Assembly (NCBI GenBank): GCA_030686995.1 | Contig: CM060680.1 | Coordinates: 83,602,259-83,666,258, forward strand | From: Artemisia argyi | Taxonomy: Eukaryota > Streptophyta > Magnoliopsida > Asterales > Asteraceae | Length of the DNA: 64,000 bases | Direction of reading: 5' to 3' | Part shown: piece by piece, positions 1 to 10,239 of the stretch | Numbering within the stretch: position 1 is the first letter of the stretch | Layout: every line of letters begins with the position of its first letter | Translations under genes and position numbers: made by a program | Notes under the pieces: generated by a model | The model's input: the letters and a program-made list of their open reading frames with translations, nothing else | What the model was told of the DNA's origin: nothing | Database searches by the model: none

Positions 1-1
1 T

Positions 2-593
2 TGGCATGATGTTTGGCTCAGAGCAGGTCAATGTCTGAAAGATTGGTTCCATCGTCTCTATACTCTTGAAACCCAGAAAGAACGTCGTGTTCATGATAGA
101 AGGATCTTAGAAGATGGTACATGGTCTTATAAATGGGTTTGGCATTCTAATCCTAAAGGACGTGCTTTGGACGATATAAATGAGTTAACTCAGCTAATTG
201 ACAGCCTCATTTTATACCCAGGATACAGGGACTGGTGGATATGTTACCTTGATCCTGGTGGTGTTTCACAATAAACAAGCTCTCTAAACTCCTTTATTCA
301 ACCATCGTTGGGCCAAATGTAATGATGGTTAAGCTTGATTGGATCTCCTTGGTGCCGAAAAAGTAAATATTTGTGTTTGAAGGGCTATGAATAACCGTCT
401 TCCCACCCTCTTCAATCTTGAAGCTCGAGGTGTGCAAATTGTTTCATGCAATTGTGTGTTGTGTAATGCATCTAGTGATTGTGTTCAACATTTTATCTTA
501 CAATGCCCAAAGACCATCTTGATATGGCGTAAAATATTGAGTTGGTGGAAATTTAACTCACCAAGTTTTTCCTCTCTTCAGGAGTTTATGTAA
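2..593 (+). pseudogene. LINE reverse transcriptase C-terminus with zf-RVT domain, broken
   Basis: Frame 2 is open from base 2 to a stop at 272-274 and reads as the downstream part of a plant LINE RT protein (WHDVWL, then GTWSYKWVW and other W-rich stretches). After a stop-containing linker, 387-593 encodes the zinc-binding zf-RVT module found at the C-terminus of these proteins: NRLPT followed by a C-x4-C-x2-C-type cluster (CNCVLC), then H and CP with a downstream IW. Stops inside the linker around 340-385 and the frame changes show that the copy is dead. Known: zf-RVT follows the RT domain in plant LINEs. Not seen: the endonuclease and RT catalytic parts, which would be upstream. Confidence 0.8.
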
Positions 594-998
594 TTTGTTC
601 CTCCGCTATCCTCTTTAGTGAAGAAAATATTTCAAGGAGTTGTTTTTGTGGCAATTTGGGCCATTGGATTGGCATAATGGTGTCCTCCAAAATTCTTCCT
701 CTTGCCTTCATGAGGATATTTTCGCTAAGGTGCAAACTCTTTTTTTGCTTTAGTTATCGAACAAGAGCCGCAAAAAGTCTTTGAGCCGGAGCAATTAGGT
801 TCTAAATCCATCTTGTATTATAAGTATTGATTCTATCTTGTATTATAAGTATTGATTCGTTGTAGCTTTGTATGTTGGGTTTATATTTGAGATTTTGTGT
901 GTGGTGTTATCTTTTGTATTTTACTCGGCTCGTCTCTAAATTGAAGGTTGTCTTGTGTTTTGCTATTTTTTTTTAAAGCTTTCTAATAAATTCAAGCT

Positions 999-1002
<4 letters not shown>

Positions 1003-1031
<29 letters not shown>
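1003..1031 (+). repeat. LINE poly(A) tail
   Basis: A 29-base uninterrupted A run directly follows the LINE 3' UTR and marks its 3' terminus. An open frame happens to run through it into the next gene, which creates an artificial lysine stretch if the gene is started too early. Confidence 0.8.
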
Positions 1032-1290
1032 CATTCCCTGTCGACAAATGTTTGAACTTGAAAACTTTAAAGTGAACCACAAAAGTACAAAACATCACTT
1101 TCTTCCCCCACATCCAACAACACAAAATTTATCATCCAATCCCAACTCACCAACCCAACACAAGAAGTACAATACAATATCCAATCTTTTGTCCTTAAAC
1201 ACAGACACTCAAATTCTCAAACTGCAAACATTCTTCTTGAGTTGTTTCAAACCCTTAAAAACACCAATATTCCAATCTTTACACCAAACC

Positions 1291-2988
1291 ATGTTAAACC
1301 AAACGAAACCCCAACTGGGTTTTACTCCCCATTACTTTCTCAACAAGACCCACAAATCTTTTCCCATTATTCCCCCGTCGCCGGAATTTGACTTTTTCCG
1401 GTCATCTTCCGACGAAAAAGTTAACCCAAACCCATATATCTCATCACAATACTACACATTCAACCAAGACTCACATTCTTTAATGATCAAATGCATACTC
1501 GCCGGAAAGTTTGCTAGCTCCGGAGAGATTCAGGCTGTTACTCCGGCTCCTGTACTTGCCACGTGGAAGTCTGTTAGGAAAGATAGATGTGAAGGTACTG
1601 CTTATGTTACTGCTTGGAAAAGAATACAAAAGAAGCTGACAGTTGTGCAAAGAGAAAATGGTAATTATTTTTTATGTTTTGGTAGTAATGGTCAGTTTGT
1701 TGCGAATACGAGCCAATGGCAAGATATAGTTATGAGTTTTCATTGTGATGATAATAATATGAAGCATTTTGGTGTGAAAGATACTATTGATAGGGTTAGG
1801 AAAGTTTGGACTGTGGGTGGTAAGATGTATGGGATTCCTGAGTCATTCATAAGGGCTTGTGTAGGTGCGTGTCGTGTTTGCGGTAATGGGTCTGGTGGGT
1901 TGGGTAAAAGGCGTAGGTTTGAGTATACGGAAAGTTTTGAGGTTTCTGCGAGAGATGTGTGTAGGAAGTTGAGGCAGTTGGCTGTTGAGCATAAGGTTGT
2001 GTTGTGTATAAGGCAGAAGTATATTAAGTATAAGCCGTTTATGGCGGAGGTTAAGGATTATGCGTGTCATCGAGCAGGTGAGCCTGGTTTGAAAAAGTCG
2101 AAGGATATGAAGAGGGAGCCTTATGCGTCCAAGAGATGTGGATGTGGGTTTAGGATAAGGGCGATTGTTCCGATTTGTGATTATAATGAGAAGGATAAGA
2201 CTTTTGTTTATAAAGAAGAGGGGATGGCGGTTTTCAAATTGTATGCCGTGCATTCGGGGCATGAGCCTGGTCCGTTGGATGGGAATGCGAGGATTATGCA
2301 TAGGCTTGTTGGGTATAAAGGTGGGTTCTCGTCGGATCAAGATTTGGTTTATGGAATCAGTGATGGAGATAACGAGAACTCTATTGGGAATGATTATTCG
2401 GATGGTGGGGATACAAACGATTCGGTTTTGCATCAAGTTAATGAGTTAAAGCATGAAGTTGGTCTTCTTGAAGGGAAAATTTTGAAAATGCAACCTGAAC
2501 TTTTGAATTCAGTGTCTCAAGAGTTATTTGATCTTGTGAATAAAGTTAGAAATGTTGCAGAATACGGGTCAAAATCAAGTGGGTTGCTTTTTGAAAGTGA
2601 TTTAGTCAATTGGAACGCTCATCAAAATACAGATCTGATTGAAGATGGCGATGACAGTTTTGAGCGGACACATGGAAATGCTGGTTCCTGGGATCATATA
2701 GATGGTGATTGTAGGAACGAGAAAGATCTTGTGGATGATACATGTAAATCCGAAAATTGGCTGAAATGTAACACGTTTCATGAAAAAACTATTCTTGATT
2801 GTGAGGATTTTAAAATAAAGCCCGCAAGGAATGATGAAACACAGACTGAAACAGATGCAGACACACTTGTTGGTTTGCAGGTTGATAATTTCTTCCCCGA
2901 GAATCATAAATGGTATGATTCATCATGTGGGTTGGACCCAGGAATGGATTGTGGTAGCAATGGGTTTAGGCTTGGGGAGATTGTGTAG
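1291..2988 (+). CDS. Conserved plant protein of unknown function with a FAR1-like Cys/His region
   Basis: An intronless ORF of 565 residues if started at 1291. The frame is open further upstream to 955, but that part crosses the LINE poly(A) tail and then a C/A-rich low-complexity stretch that looks like 5' UTR. ATGs at 1048 and 1483 remain alternatives. The N-terminal third is hydrophilic; the core (about residues 65-350) is dense and looks conserved, with W-K-S-V-R-K, GNYFLCFGSN, an SFHC segment and KVWTVGGK. Toward the end of the core comes SKRCGCGFRIRA, an acidic/basic linker and AVHSGHEPGP. That spacing of Cys and final H-x2-H resembles the FAR1/WRKY-GCM1 DNA-binding fold (C-x-C, then H-x-H after a hydrophobic strand), which would suggest a nuclear regulator; this is inference. 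A KRRRFEYTE segment could be a nuclear signal. The C-terminal 200 residues are acidic and variable. I believe homologues occur widely in plants as uncharacterised proteins. No disabling change was seen. Confidence 0.72.
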   Translation: MLNQTKPQLGFTPHYFLNKTHKSFPIIPPSPEFDFFRSSSDEKVNPNPYISSQYYTFNQDSHSLMIKCILAGKFASSGEIQAVTPAPVLATWKSVRKDRCEGTAYVTAWKRIQKKLTVVQRENGNYFLCFGSNGQFVANTSQWQDIVMSFHCDDNNMKHFGVKDTIDRVRKVWTVGGKMYGIPESFIRACVGACRVCGNGSGGLGKRRRFEYTESFEVSARDVCRKLRQLAVEHKVVLCIRQKYIKYKPFMAEVKDYACHRAGEPGLKKSKDMKREPYASKRCGCGFRIRAIVPICDYNEKDKTFVYKEEGMAVFKLYAVHSGHEPGPLDGNARIMHRLVGYKGGFSSDQDLVYGISDGDNENSIGNDYSDGGDTNDSVLHQVNELKHEVGLLEGKILKMQPELLNSVSQELFDLVNKVRNVAEYGSKSSGLLFESDLVNWNAHQNTDLIEDGDDSFERTHGNAGSWDHIDGDCRNEKDLVDDTCKSENWLKCNTFHEKTILDCEDFKIKPARNDETQTETDADTLVGLQVDNFFPENHKWYDSSCGLDPGMDCGSNGFRLGEIV

Positions 2989-3744
2989 ATTGCTAATTAT
3001 TACAGTTTCTTAGGTGGATATTAGTGTACACGGTAGAATGAAGTAAAGTTTCCGATAGAGCCATTTTGGACATACGTCTTTAACTCCTTGTGACTAAATA
3101 TAGTTGTGGTGTGAGAATTCTTAACACAGGACTTCATTTAGTACATCAATGAAATTTTTATTTTTTCTCAATTCAAATCTATTGCTTTTGCGGTTGTTCT
3201 GCATTTCATTGTTTGCTATCAGTAATGTGGCCTAGACTATATATCTGTGTTTGTGTATTAATCTGCAAGTGAGTTTGGTAATATTCCATTTATGGTGTAT
3301 TACTTATGGTTAATTAAAATAATGATCACTTTAAAAATTATAAGTGAGTTCGGTAGTGTTGCATTGCATTCATGATGTAATACATTTAATGGTTGCACCT
3401 TCTTAATTAACTAAACAGAAGGTGGTTATTTTTTTTTGGATGAAAAATGGTTCTTATGTCTAATTAGTAAAGCATATTTGTATGCCTAATGATTTAATCG
3501 GTAGATTTGAAAAAGTGATTGGTGGAAATTTGGATAGAGAAAATGTATAATACAATTGTACAAGTAATTTATGCATTAAACATTTATTTAGACATGGATT
3601 GTAGGCCTAAATAGCATTACTTGGATATTTCATTATGCCATAATTTTCTTAGATAGAAAATCTCATCAAAAATCAGAAGATGGCAAGAACACAGTCATTA
3701 GATTCCATAATTTGAAGGCATAATTAAAATCGTTTAACTCCTTA
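2989..3744. other. AT-rich 3' flank, no gene recognised
   Basis: Contains the probable 3' UTR of the preceding gene (to roughly 3200), then AT-rich sequence with no convincing ORF. It ends with AACTCCTTA at 3736-3744, the left target duplication of the next element. Confidence 0.5.
3736..3744. repeat. 9-bp target site duplication, left copy (AACTCCTTA)
   Basis: AACTCCTTA occurs here and at 6870-6878, immediately outside the two ends of the foldback element. The bases on either side of the two copies differ, so the duplication is exactly 9 bp, the size made by Mutator-like transposases. Confidence 0.75.
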
Positions 3745-4117
3745 GAGAAAAATTTAAATGCATACCCTTATTTTAATGCATACAAATGGACAAATCCCCA
3801 CCATCCAACTAATTTAATCTAATGGTGAGGATTAACCTAAGATTTAATATAGAACATAAGTCCATGCTTTTTTCTTGTCTTTTTCTTTCTTTTTTACCTT
3901 TTTCTTTTTATTCTATTCACATGTCTTTTTATTCACGCTTTGCTTTTTTTTCTTTCTTTTCTTTTTCTTTTTTCCTAGTCCCTCATTTCATATTCATTTT
4001 TTTAAGCTTTTTTTTAATAAACATTTTTTTAATTCACTTTTTTTCTTTTTTTAAAAAACAACGTTTTTTTAATTCACGTGTATTTTATTTGAAAAATTCA
4101 TGTTTATTTTTTTATTT

Positions 4118-4475
4118 TTTTACGTTTTCATCCGTTTTGTCTGTTTTCGTCTGTTTTCAGAGGTTTTAATACGTTTTCATCCGTTTTCTTTCGTTTTCGT
4201 CCATTTTCATCCATTTTTAGACATGTTTTTACGTTTTCATACGTTTTTGTCCATTTCATACTTATTCATCCGTTTTCTTGCGTTTTTATCCGTTTTCTTG
4301 CGTTTTCGTCCTATTTTTCATACGTTTTCTTCCTTTTTCATACATGTTTTTACGCTTTCATACGTTTTCATCCGTTTTCATACATATTCTTCTATTTTCT
4401 TACATTTTCATCGTTTTCATTCGCTTTCATCCGTTTTTCAATGTATTTGGCCATTCTCAGTCATTTTCATATGTT
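4118..4475. repeat. CGTTTTC-type tandem array, left arm
   Basis: Degenerate units of roughly 10-11 bp built on CGTTTTCATC / CGTTTTCGTC / CGTTTTCTT. T4-5 tracts recur about once per helical turn. Many units show TG or CA in place of CG, as expected from deamination of methylated CpG. Confidence 0.85.
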
Positions 4476-5965
4476 TTAGAATATCACAAGTGATATTCTG
4501 TGATATTTAGAATATCACCCAAGTGATATTCTGAAAATCACAAGGGATATTCTGAATATCACATATGATATTTTGTGATTTTCTGAATATCACAAGTGAT
4601 ATTCTGAGTAGCACAAATGATATTCTGAATATCCTAAGTGATATTCTGTAATATTCAAAAATTCACAAGTGATAGATATTCAGAAAATCACAAGTGATAT
4701 TCTGAATATCAATAGTGATATTTTGAGTACCACAATTGTCTGTTTACTTATGTTTTTGTTCGTTTTTATATGTTTTCGTCCATTTTCATATGTTTTTGTC
4801 TATTTTCATATGTGTTTATATGCTTTCATATGTTTTTGTACGTATTCGCCCGTTTTCTTACGTTTTCATTCGTTTTCTTATGTTTCTGAATATGACAAGT
4901 GATATTCAGAATATCACTTGTGATTTCCTTGTGTTTTCGTTCGTTTCATACGTAATCGTCCATTTTGGTACGTTGTCGTCCGTTTTCATACATTTTTTAA
5001 TATCACAATTGATATTCAGAATATCACTGGTAATATTCTGAATATCACTTGTGATTTTCTGAATATCTATCACTTGTGAATATCACAAGTGGTATTTTGA
5101 ATATCACATAATATCACAAGTAATATTCTGTGATATTCAGAATATCACCCAAGTGATATTCTGAATAGCACAAGGGATATTCTGAATATAATAGCTTCTG
5201 AATATCACATGTGATATTTTGTGATTTTCTGAATATCATAAATGATATTCTGAATATCATAAGTGATATTCTGTGATATTCAAAAAATCACAAGTGATAG
5301 ATATTCAGAAAATCACAAGTGATATTCAGAATATTACCAGTGATATTCAGAAAATCACAAGTGATATTCTGAATATCAATTGTGATATTCTGAGTACCAC
5401 AATTGTCTGTTTACTTATGTTTTTGTTTGTTTTCATACGTTTTCGTTCATTTTCATATGTGTTTTTACGCTTTCATACGTTTTTGTACATTTTCATACAT
5501 ATTCGCCCGTTTTCTTACGTTTTCGTCCGTTTTCTTATGTTTCTGAATATGAAAAGTGATATTCAGAATATCACTTGTGATTTTCTGAATATCACTTGTG
5601 ATTTCTTATTTTTTTCGTCCGTTTTCATACGTAATCGTTCATTTTCTTACGTTTTCATCCGTTTTCATACGTTTTTGAATATCACAATTAATATTCATAA
5701 TATCACTTGTGATTTTCTGAATATCTATCACTTGTGAATATCACAAGTGATATTCCGAAACATATGAAAACGTCTGAGAATGGCCAAAAGCACAGAATAT
5801 CATTTGTGGTACTCAGAATATCACTTGTGATATTCAGAAAATCACAAAATATCACATGTGATATTCAGATAATCACTTGTGATATTCCAAATATCCCTTG
5901 TGATATTCAGAATATCACTGGGGTGATATTCTGAATATCACAAAATATCACTTGTGAAATTCCGA
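4476..5965. repeat. Palindromic ATATCAC-AA/TT-GTGATAT array
   Basis: Several dozen copies of ATATCACAAGTGATAT or its complement form, usually linked by CTGA or CAGA. Each unit has 7-bp inverted arms around AA or TT. Two blocks of the CGTTTTC array interrupt it. The segment from about 4717 to 5090 (GAGTACCACAATTGTCTG onward) is repeated from about 5390 to 5755, a direct segmental duplication about 670 bp apart. Confidence 0.85.
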
Positions 5966-6500
5966 AGCGTATGAAAACGTCTAAGAATGTCCAAAAACAT
6001 TGAAAAACAGACGGAAACGAATGAAAACGATGAAAATGTAAGAAAACGGAAGAATATATATGAAAACGGACGAAAACATATGAAAGCATAAAAACATGTA
6101 TGAAAAAGGAAGAAAATGTTTGAAAAATAGGACGAAAACGAAAGAAAATGGACGAAAACGAACGAAAACGCAATAAAACGGATGAAAAAGCAAGAAAACG
6201 GATGAAAAAGTATGAAACGGACAAAAACGTATGAAAGCGTAAAACCACGTTTAAAAACGGATGAAAACGTATGAAAAATGGACGAAAACGAAAGAAAACG
6301 GATGGAAACGTATTAAAACGAATAAAAACGTATGAAAACTGACAAAAACGTATAAAAACAAACGAAAACGTAAAAAAACAGACGAAAATGGGCGAAAACA
6401 TAAGAAAACGGACGAAAACGTAAGAAAACGGGCGAAAACGGACAAAAACGTATGAAAACGGACGAAAACGTATGAAAACAGTAAAAACGTGTTAAAGCGG
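5966..6500. repeat. CGTTTTC-type tandem array, right arm (inverted)
   Basis: Units read GAAAACGGACGAAAACGTAT on this strand, the reverse complement of the left arm. Followed by A-rich sequence (6505-6745) that pairs with the T-rich zone of the left arm. Confidence 0.85.
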
Positions 6501-6869
6501 AAAAAAAAAACATGAACTAAAAAAAAGAGGATTTAAAGAAAAGTGATTTAGAAGGAAAAAAAAAAAAAAAAAAAAAAAAAACTACGTGAATTGAATGGAC
6601 AACAAAAAAGAAATAAAACAAAAAGAAAACAAAAAAAGGCTACGTGAAAGAACAAAAAAAAAAGAAAAAAAGAAAGAAAGAAAGAAAGAAAAAAGAAAAG
6701 ACAAAACCAAAAAGAAATAAAAAGAGAAAAAAAAAAAAAAAAAAACATAGACTTATGTTTCCCTATTTAATCTTAGGTTAATCCCCACCATTAGATCAAA
6801 CTAGATGGATGGTGGGGATTTGTCCATTAATATGCACCAAAACTAGAGTATGCAAAATAAAATGCCTCC

Positions 6870-6878
6870 AACTCCTTA
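6870..6878. repeat. 9-bp target site duplication, right copy (AACTCCTTA)
   Basis: Identical to 3736-3744 and directly adjacent to the right end of the foldback element. Confidence 0.75.
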
Positions 6879-7872
6879 TCAATTAGTTCATTACTTCATC
6901 AAGTTTGTTGGAAACTAGTTTACCTACAAATAAACTTTACTACATTATCCTAATCTACAGGACTGCATGATCTCAGACTCTCAGTTGTGATATTGGCATG
7001 TCAATCCTTTTTAAATGATTTTATCAACATCCACATTTAGCAATTTTGTGCGGTTGTTAAAGCTACTTTTTGCGTGATTTGGAGATTTAGGAATCACATT
7101 TGCTTGACTTGAAATCTAATAGAAAGGATACGTTAGGCGAAGAAATAAAAGTATTATCTCACACGTGGATTCTTCATAGGCAAAAGAAACTGGTTCTCGG
7201 CCGGTTAAATTGGATAGTTAATCCTAATTTTCTGGTAACTTAATTGTATAATCTTATTTTTTAAGTGTCTTCAAAAAAATTCTGTTAAAAAAAATAAACA
7301 ATTTTCATAGTATGCATGTTCATTATCTTCTGGACATTATGTAGTATATGGTTTATATCTAGCATAAATTCATTTGCCTTTCTGCTATTTCATTAGTTCA
7401 AATTCATATAAGGACCATGTTTTAAAAGACATGAATTGCTCATAAATTCTTGCTGCTTTAAAAAAATAAAACAAGAACTATTGCTATCTTAACTATTACA
7501 ATGCAAATTGGATGAAGATTTATGCATTTAGTAGTTTAGAGGATAATATGGTAACTAGGTTGAATTCTACAAAACGTGGTGACGAGTACAAAGTTTTAAT
7601 CTTCACAAATAAAGATAGGATCATTTCTAATTTTGGATCCCTAAAAGCAATTATCTTAACTGATAGTATAAGATGCTCCTGTGTTTTAAAAGGTATCTGA
7701 ACTAGTCACTTAGAGCTAACCTCAAACTTTTGGCACATCTATAACAATATGAGGTTCTTATTCTATGTTGAGTTCTAAGATACCTTCGATACACCTTCTT
7801 TGTTATCATTTTTTAAGCAAGATAAAAACTTCATTCTAAAAGCATTGAATTGAATCTGCTCACGAATCACAC
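6879..7872. other. AT-rich spacer, no gene recognised
   Basis: About 1 kb between the two foldback elements. A 62-codon open frame at 7512-7700 (+) has no recognisable motif and is probably chance. No repeat boundary or promoter could be supported. Confidence 0.5.
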
Positions 7873-8094
7873 TAAGGTGTCGTTTGTTTTTTCACAATAA
7901 GCACTTTTTTACTCTTTTCACTTCTTTTGTCTGCAGGAGGGCAGATGTTTTTGTTTGTTTTTTTGCAAACATAAGTGCTTCTTTTCACTTCTTTCCTCTT
8001 CTAAATTTCAGACATTATCTTTCACTTCTTACCTCTTCTTTCACTTCTTGCATCTTCTTTCACAAACCTTACATTTCTTTCTCAATAACCGTTT

Positions 8095-8795
8095 TTATAC
8101 ATTTTCGTTTGTTTTTTTGCTTTTTCGTTCGTTTTTTTATGTTTTCGACAGTTTTTTACGTTTTCGACCGAATTTTTACGTTTTCGTCCGAATTTTTACG
8201 TTTTCGCGCGTTTTTTACGTTTTCGTCTCTTTTTTTACGTTTTCGCCCGTTTTTTACGTTTTCGTTCGTTTTTTTACGTTGTCGTCCGTTTTTTTACGTT
8301 TTGTCTATTTTTAACGTTTTCTCCCATTTTTTTTACGTTTTCGTCCGTTTTTTTTAGGTTTTCGCCCATTTTTTTTACGTTTTCGCATGCTTTTTTACGT
8401 TTTCGCCTGTTTTCGTTCATTTTTTTACGTTTTCGCCCTTTTTTAACGTTTTTGTCCATTTATTTACGTTTTCGTCCATTTTTTACGTTTTCGCCCGTTC
8501 TTGTACGTTTTTGCCTTATATTTTTACGTTTTCGTCTTTTTTTTTTACGTTTTCATTCGTTTTAGTCCGTTGTTGTCCGTTATTTTTACATTTTTGTATT
8601 TTTTTATATTTTCATCTGTTCTTGTCTGTTTTTTTATGTTTTTGACCATTTTTTACGGTTTTGTTTGCTTTTTTTTTTTTTCGTTTGTTTTTTTACGTTT
8701 TCAACCGATTTTTACTTTTTCTTATATCTTTTTCACATTTTCGTATTTAATTACGTTTTCGTCTGTTTTTTTTACGTTTTCGACCTTCTTCTTAC
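8095..8795. repeat. ACGTTTTCGYCCGTTTTTTT tandem array, left arm
   Basis: Repeat unit of about 20 bp alternating a TTTTC and a T6-8 tract, each bounded by CG. Dozens of degenerate copies. Confidence 0.85.
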
Positions 8796-9420
8796 GTAAG
8801 AAAACGTACAATAACGTAAAAAATGTATAAAAGACAAAATCATATGAAAACGGATGAAAACGTAAAAAAACAGATAAGAACGTAAAAACCAAATGAAAAC
8901 GTAAAAAAACGGACAAAAATGTAAAAAAGGTCAAAACGTAAAGAACAGACGAAAACGTAAAAAACCGGATGAAAACCTAAAAAAACTGACATAAAAGTAT
9001 AAAAGGTCGAAAACGTAAAAAACGTTAAAAAAAATGGACGAATACGTAAAAAAAAAAACAGACAAAAACATACAAAAGCGGTCGAAAACGTAAAAAAAAA
9101 CAAAAATGTAAAAAAATAGGCGAAAATTAAAAAAAGACAAACATAGAAAACGGTCGAAAATGTAAAAAAATGTACCAAAACGTAAAAAATAGACGAAAAC
9201 GTAAAAAAAAATACGAAAACGTAAAAAAACGGATGAAAACGTAAAAATAAGACGAAAACGTAAAAAAAACAGACGAAAACGTAAAAAAATGGAAGAAACC
9301 GTAAAAAATTTGACGGGGTCGTAAATAAACAGAAAAAACGTAAAATAACTGTCGAAAACGTAAAAAACATAAAAACGTACCAAAACGTAAAAAAAGGACG
9401 AAAACGTAAAAAAAAACTAG
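8796..9420. repeat. Inverted ACGTTTTCG array, right arm
   Basis: Reverse complement of the left arm: GACGAAAACGTAAAAAAAC units up to about 9420, then A-rich subterminal sequence. Confidence 0.85.
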
Positions 9421-9624
9421 TGAAAAAGAAAAAGGAAATGAAAAAAAGTATTTTAATAGCACAAAAAATACTAGTGAAAAAAGAAAGAAAGAAAGAAGTA
9501 CTTCAATAGCACAAAAACAAACGGTCTTCTTCTTGTAGATGAAGAGCTTATGTGCACCTCTTCTTCTGCAGACATGGTTTGCAGATGAAGAGGTAAAAGC
9601 TCTGAAAAAACAAACGACACCTAA

Positions 9625-10160
9625 GTGGGCCGCGAGGTAGCAGTTGATACAAGCTTAAAACGGCTAGTAGTTGTTTGCCACGTGAGGTGCACATGAATGG
9701 TTCCAACCAGGAGTGTGAGTTACACGTGTAATCCTCCAACAGCTCCTAACCGACTTTGGCGCCAAAAACTAGTTTAAATAGTTGTTGCTTATTTTAGATA
9801 GTTAGCTTTTGATCATTGTAATTCTCTCCCTCTCTTGTAATCATTGTAACAAATTCCATTTGTTTATCAATTACATTAACAATTTCGTTTCCAATTCTTG
9901 ATCTTTGGATTCTTGATTATTGATATTCAAATTGGTTTACCATTCTTAAATGATTTCTAAACCAAGTCTATCAATTAGTATCAGATTTGTTATCTTTGCA
10001 ACAAGATTCAGTTATTTTACCGGTTAAATCACATCATTCATTCATTTATTCTTTTCACTTTCGCGCCCAATCTCAAATATGTATTAAATTAAAATCTTTT
10101 CCGTTTCCCAATCGAAAAAAATGTTTTAATTGAGTCAGTTGAAGTTCTTGATTGCTTAGT
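9625..10160 (+). mobile_element. Copia-type LTR relic with degenerate primer-binding site
   Basis: Contains a plus-oriented LTR-like stretch (AGTTACACGTGTAATCC, a TTAAATAGTTGTTGC TATA-like zone, CTCTCCCTCTCTTGTAATC leader) ending near 9972. It is followed by TAGTATCAGATTTG at 9976-9989, a decayed version of the TGGTATCAGAGC site that primes on initiator tRNA-Met. No gag follows; the sequence breaks at 10160 where the Ty3/gypsy LTR piece begins. Confidence 0.5.
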
Positions 10161-10185
10161 TATGCTATTGTTATTTAGGGGGCAC

Positions 10186-10239
<54 letters not shown>

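Larger units (their letters stand above)
1..1031 (+). mobile_element. LINE (non-LTR retrotransposon) 3' end, 5' part outside window
   Basis: The segment holds the C-terminal part of a plant LINE reverse transcriptase ORF, a 3' untranslated region, an AATAAA signal at 985-990 and a poly(A) run at 1003-1031. This order is the signature of a non-LTR retrotransposon 3' end. Its 5' end lies outside the window, so the target duplication cannot be checked. It ends about 260 bases before the probable start of the neighbouring host gene, so the insertion sits in that gene's 5' flank. Confidence 0.82.
3745..6869. mobile_element. Non-autonomous Mutator-like foldback element filled with tandem arrays
   Basis: The two ends are inverted copies. 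The left end contains CAAATCCCCACCATCCA followed by a stretch reading AATGGTGAGGATTAACC (about 3793-3835). The right end carries the reverse complement of nearly the same text (about 6765-6825). The similarity extends outward through GCATAC to near both ends and inward through a T-rich zone. A perfect 9-bp duplication (AACTCCTTA) flanks 3745 and 6869. No transposase is present. The interior is a giant imperfect palindrome: a left array of CGTTTTCATC-type units, a central palindromic ATATCAC array, and a right array that is the reverse complement of the left. Known: long TIRs and 9-bp duplications are typical of MULEs. Phenylalanine-rich ORFs inside are low-complexity artefacts. Confidence 0.75.
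7876..9621. mobile_element. PIF/Harbinger-like (Tourist-type) foldback element with CGTTTT arrays
   Basis: The outer 18 bp, GGTGTCGTTTGTTTTTTC at 7876-7893, are repeated exactly as reverse complement at 9604-9621, and TAA stands on both outer sides (7873-7875 and 9622-9624). A 3-bp TAA/TTA duplication with TIRs starting GG is characteristic of PIF/Harbinger Tourist elements. Subterminal sequence contains TCTGCAG/CTGCAGA motifs near both ends (about 7930 and 9567). The interior is a near-perfect foldback of two arrays meeting at about 8795-8800 (TTACGTAA). No transposase ORF is present; the F-rich or N/K-rich frames are low-complexity translation. Confidence 0.75.

Noticed and set aside
955..1290. 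Start of the first host gene at 955 or 1048
   Set aside because: The extension crosses a LINE poly(A) tail and then UTR-like low-complexity sequence; a start at 1291 avoids this.
1843..2436. 197-codon minus-strand frame inside the first host gene
   Set aside because: A shadow of the plus-strand gene, with no recognisable composition or motif.
4476..5965. CRISPR-like regularly repeated short palindromes
   Set aside because: Units are themselves variable, spacing is irregular, the locus is a plant transposon interior, and no cas-like gene exists.
3822..6748. Many phenylalanine/serine-rich open frames on both strands
   Set aside because: They are translations of the CGTTTTC arrays and of T- or A-rich runs; every frame is biased and none has a domain.
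7884..9462. F-rich or K/N-rich open frames up to 176 codons
   Set aside because: Low-complexity translation of the second foldback array.
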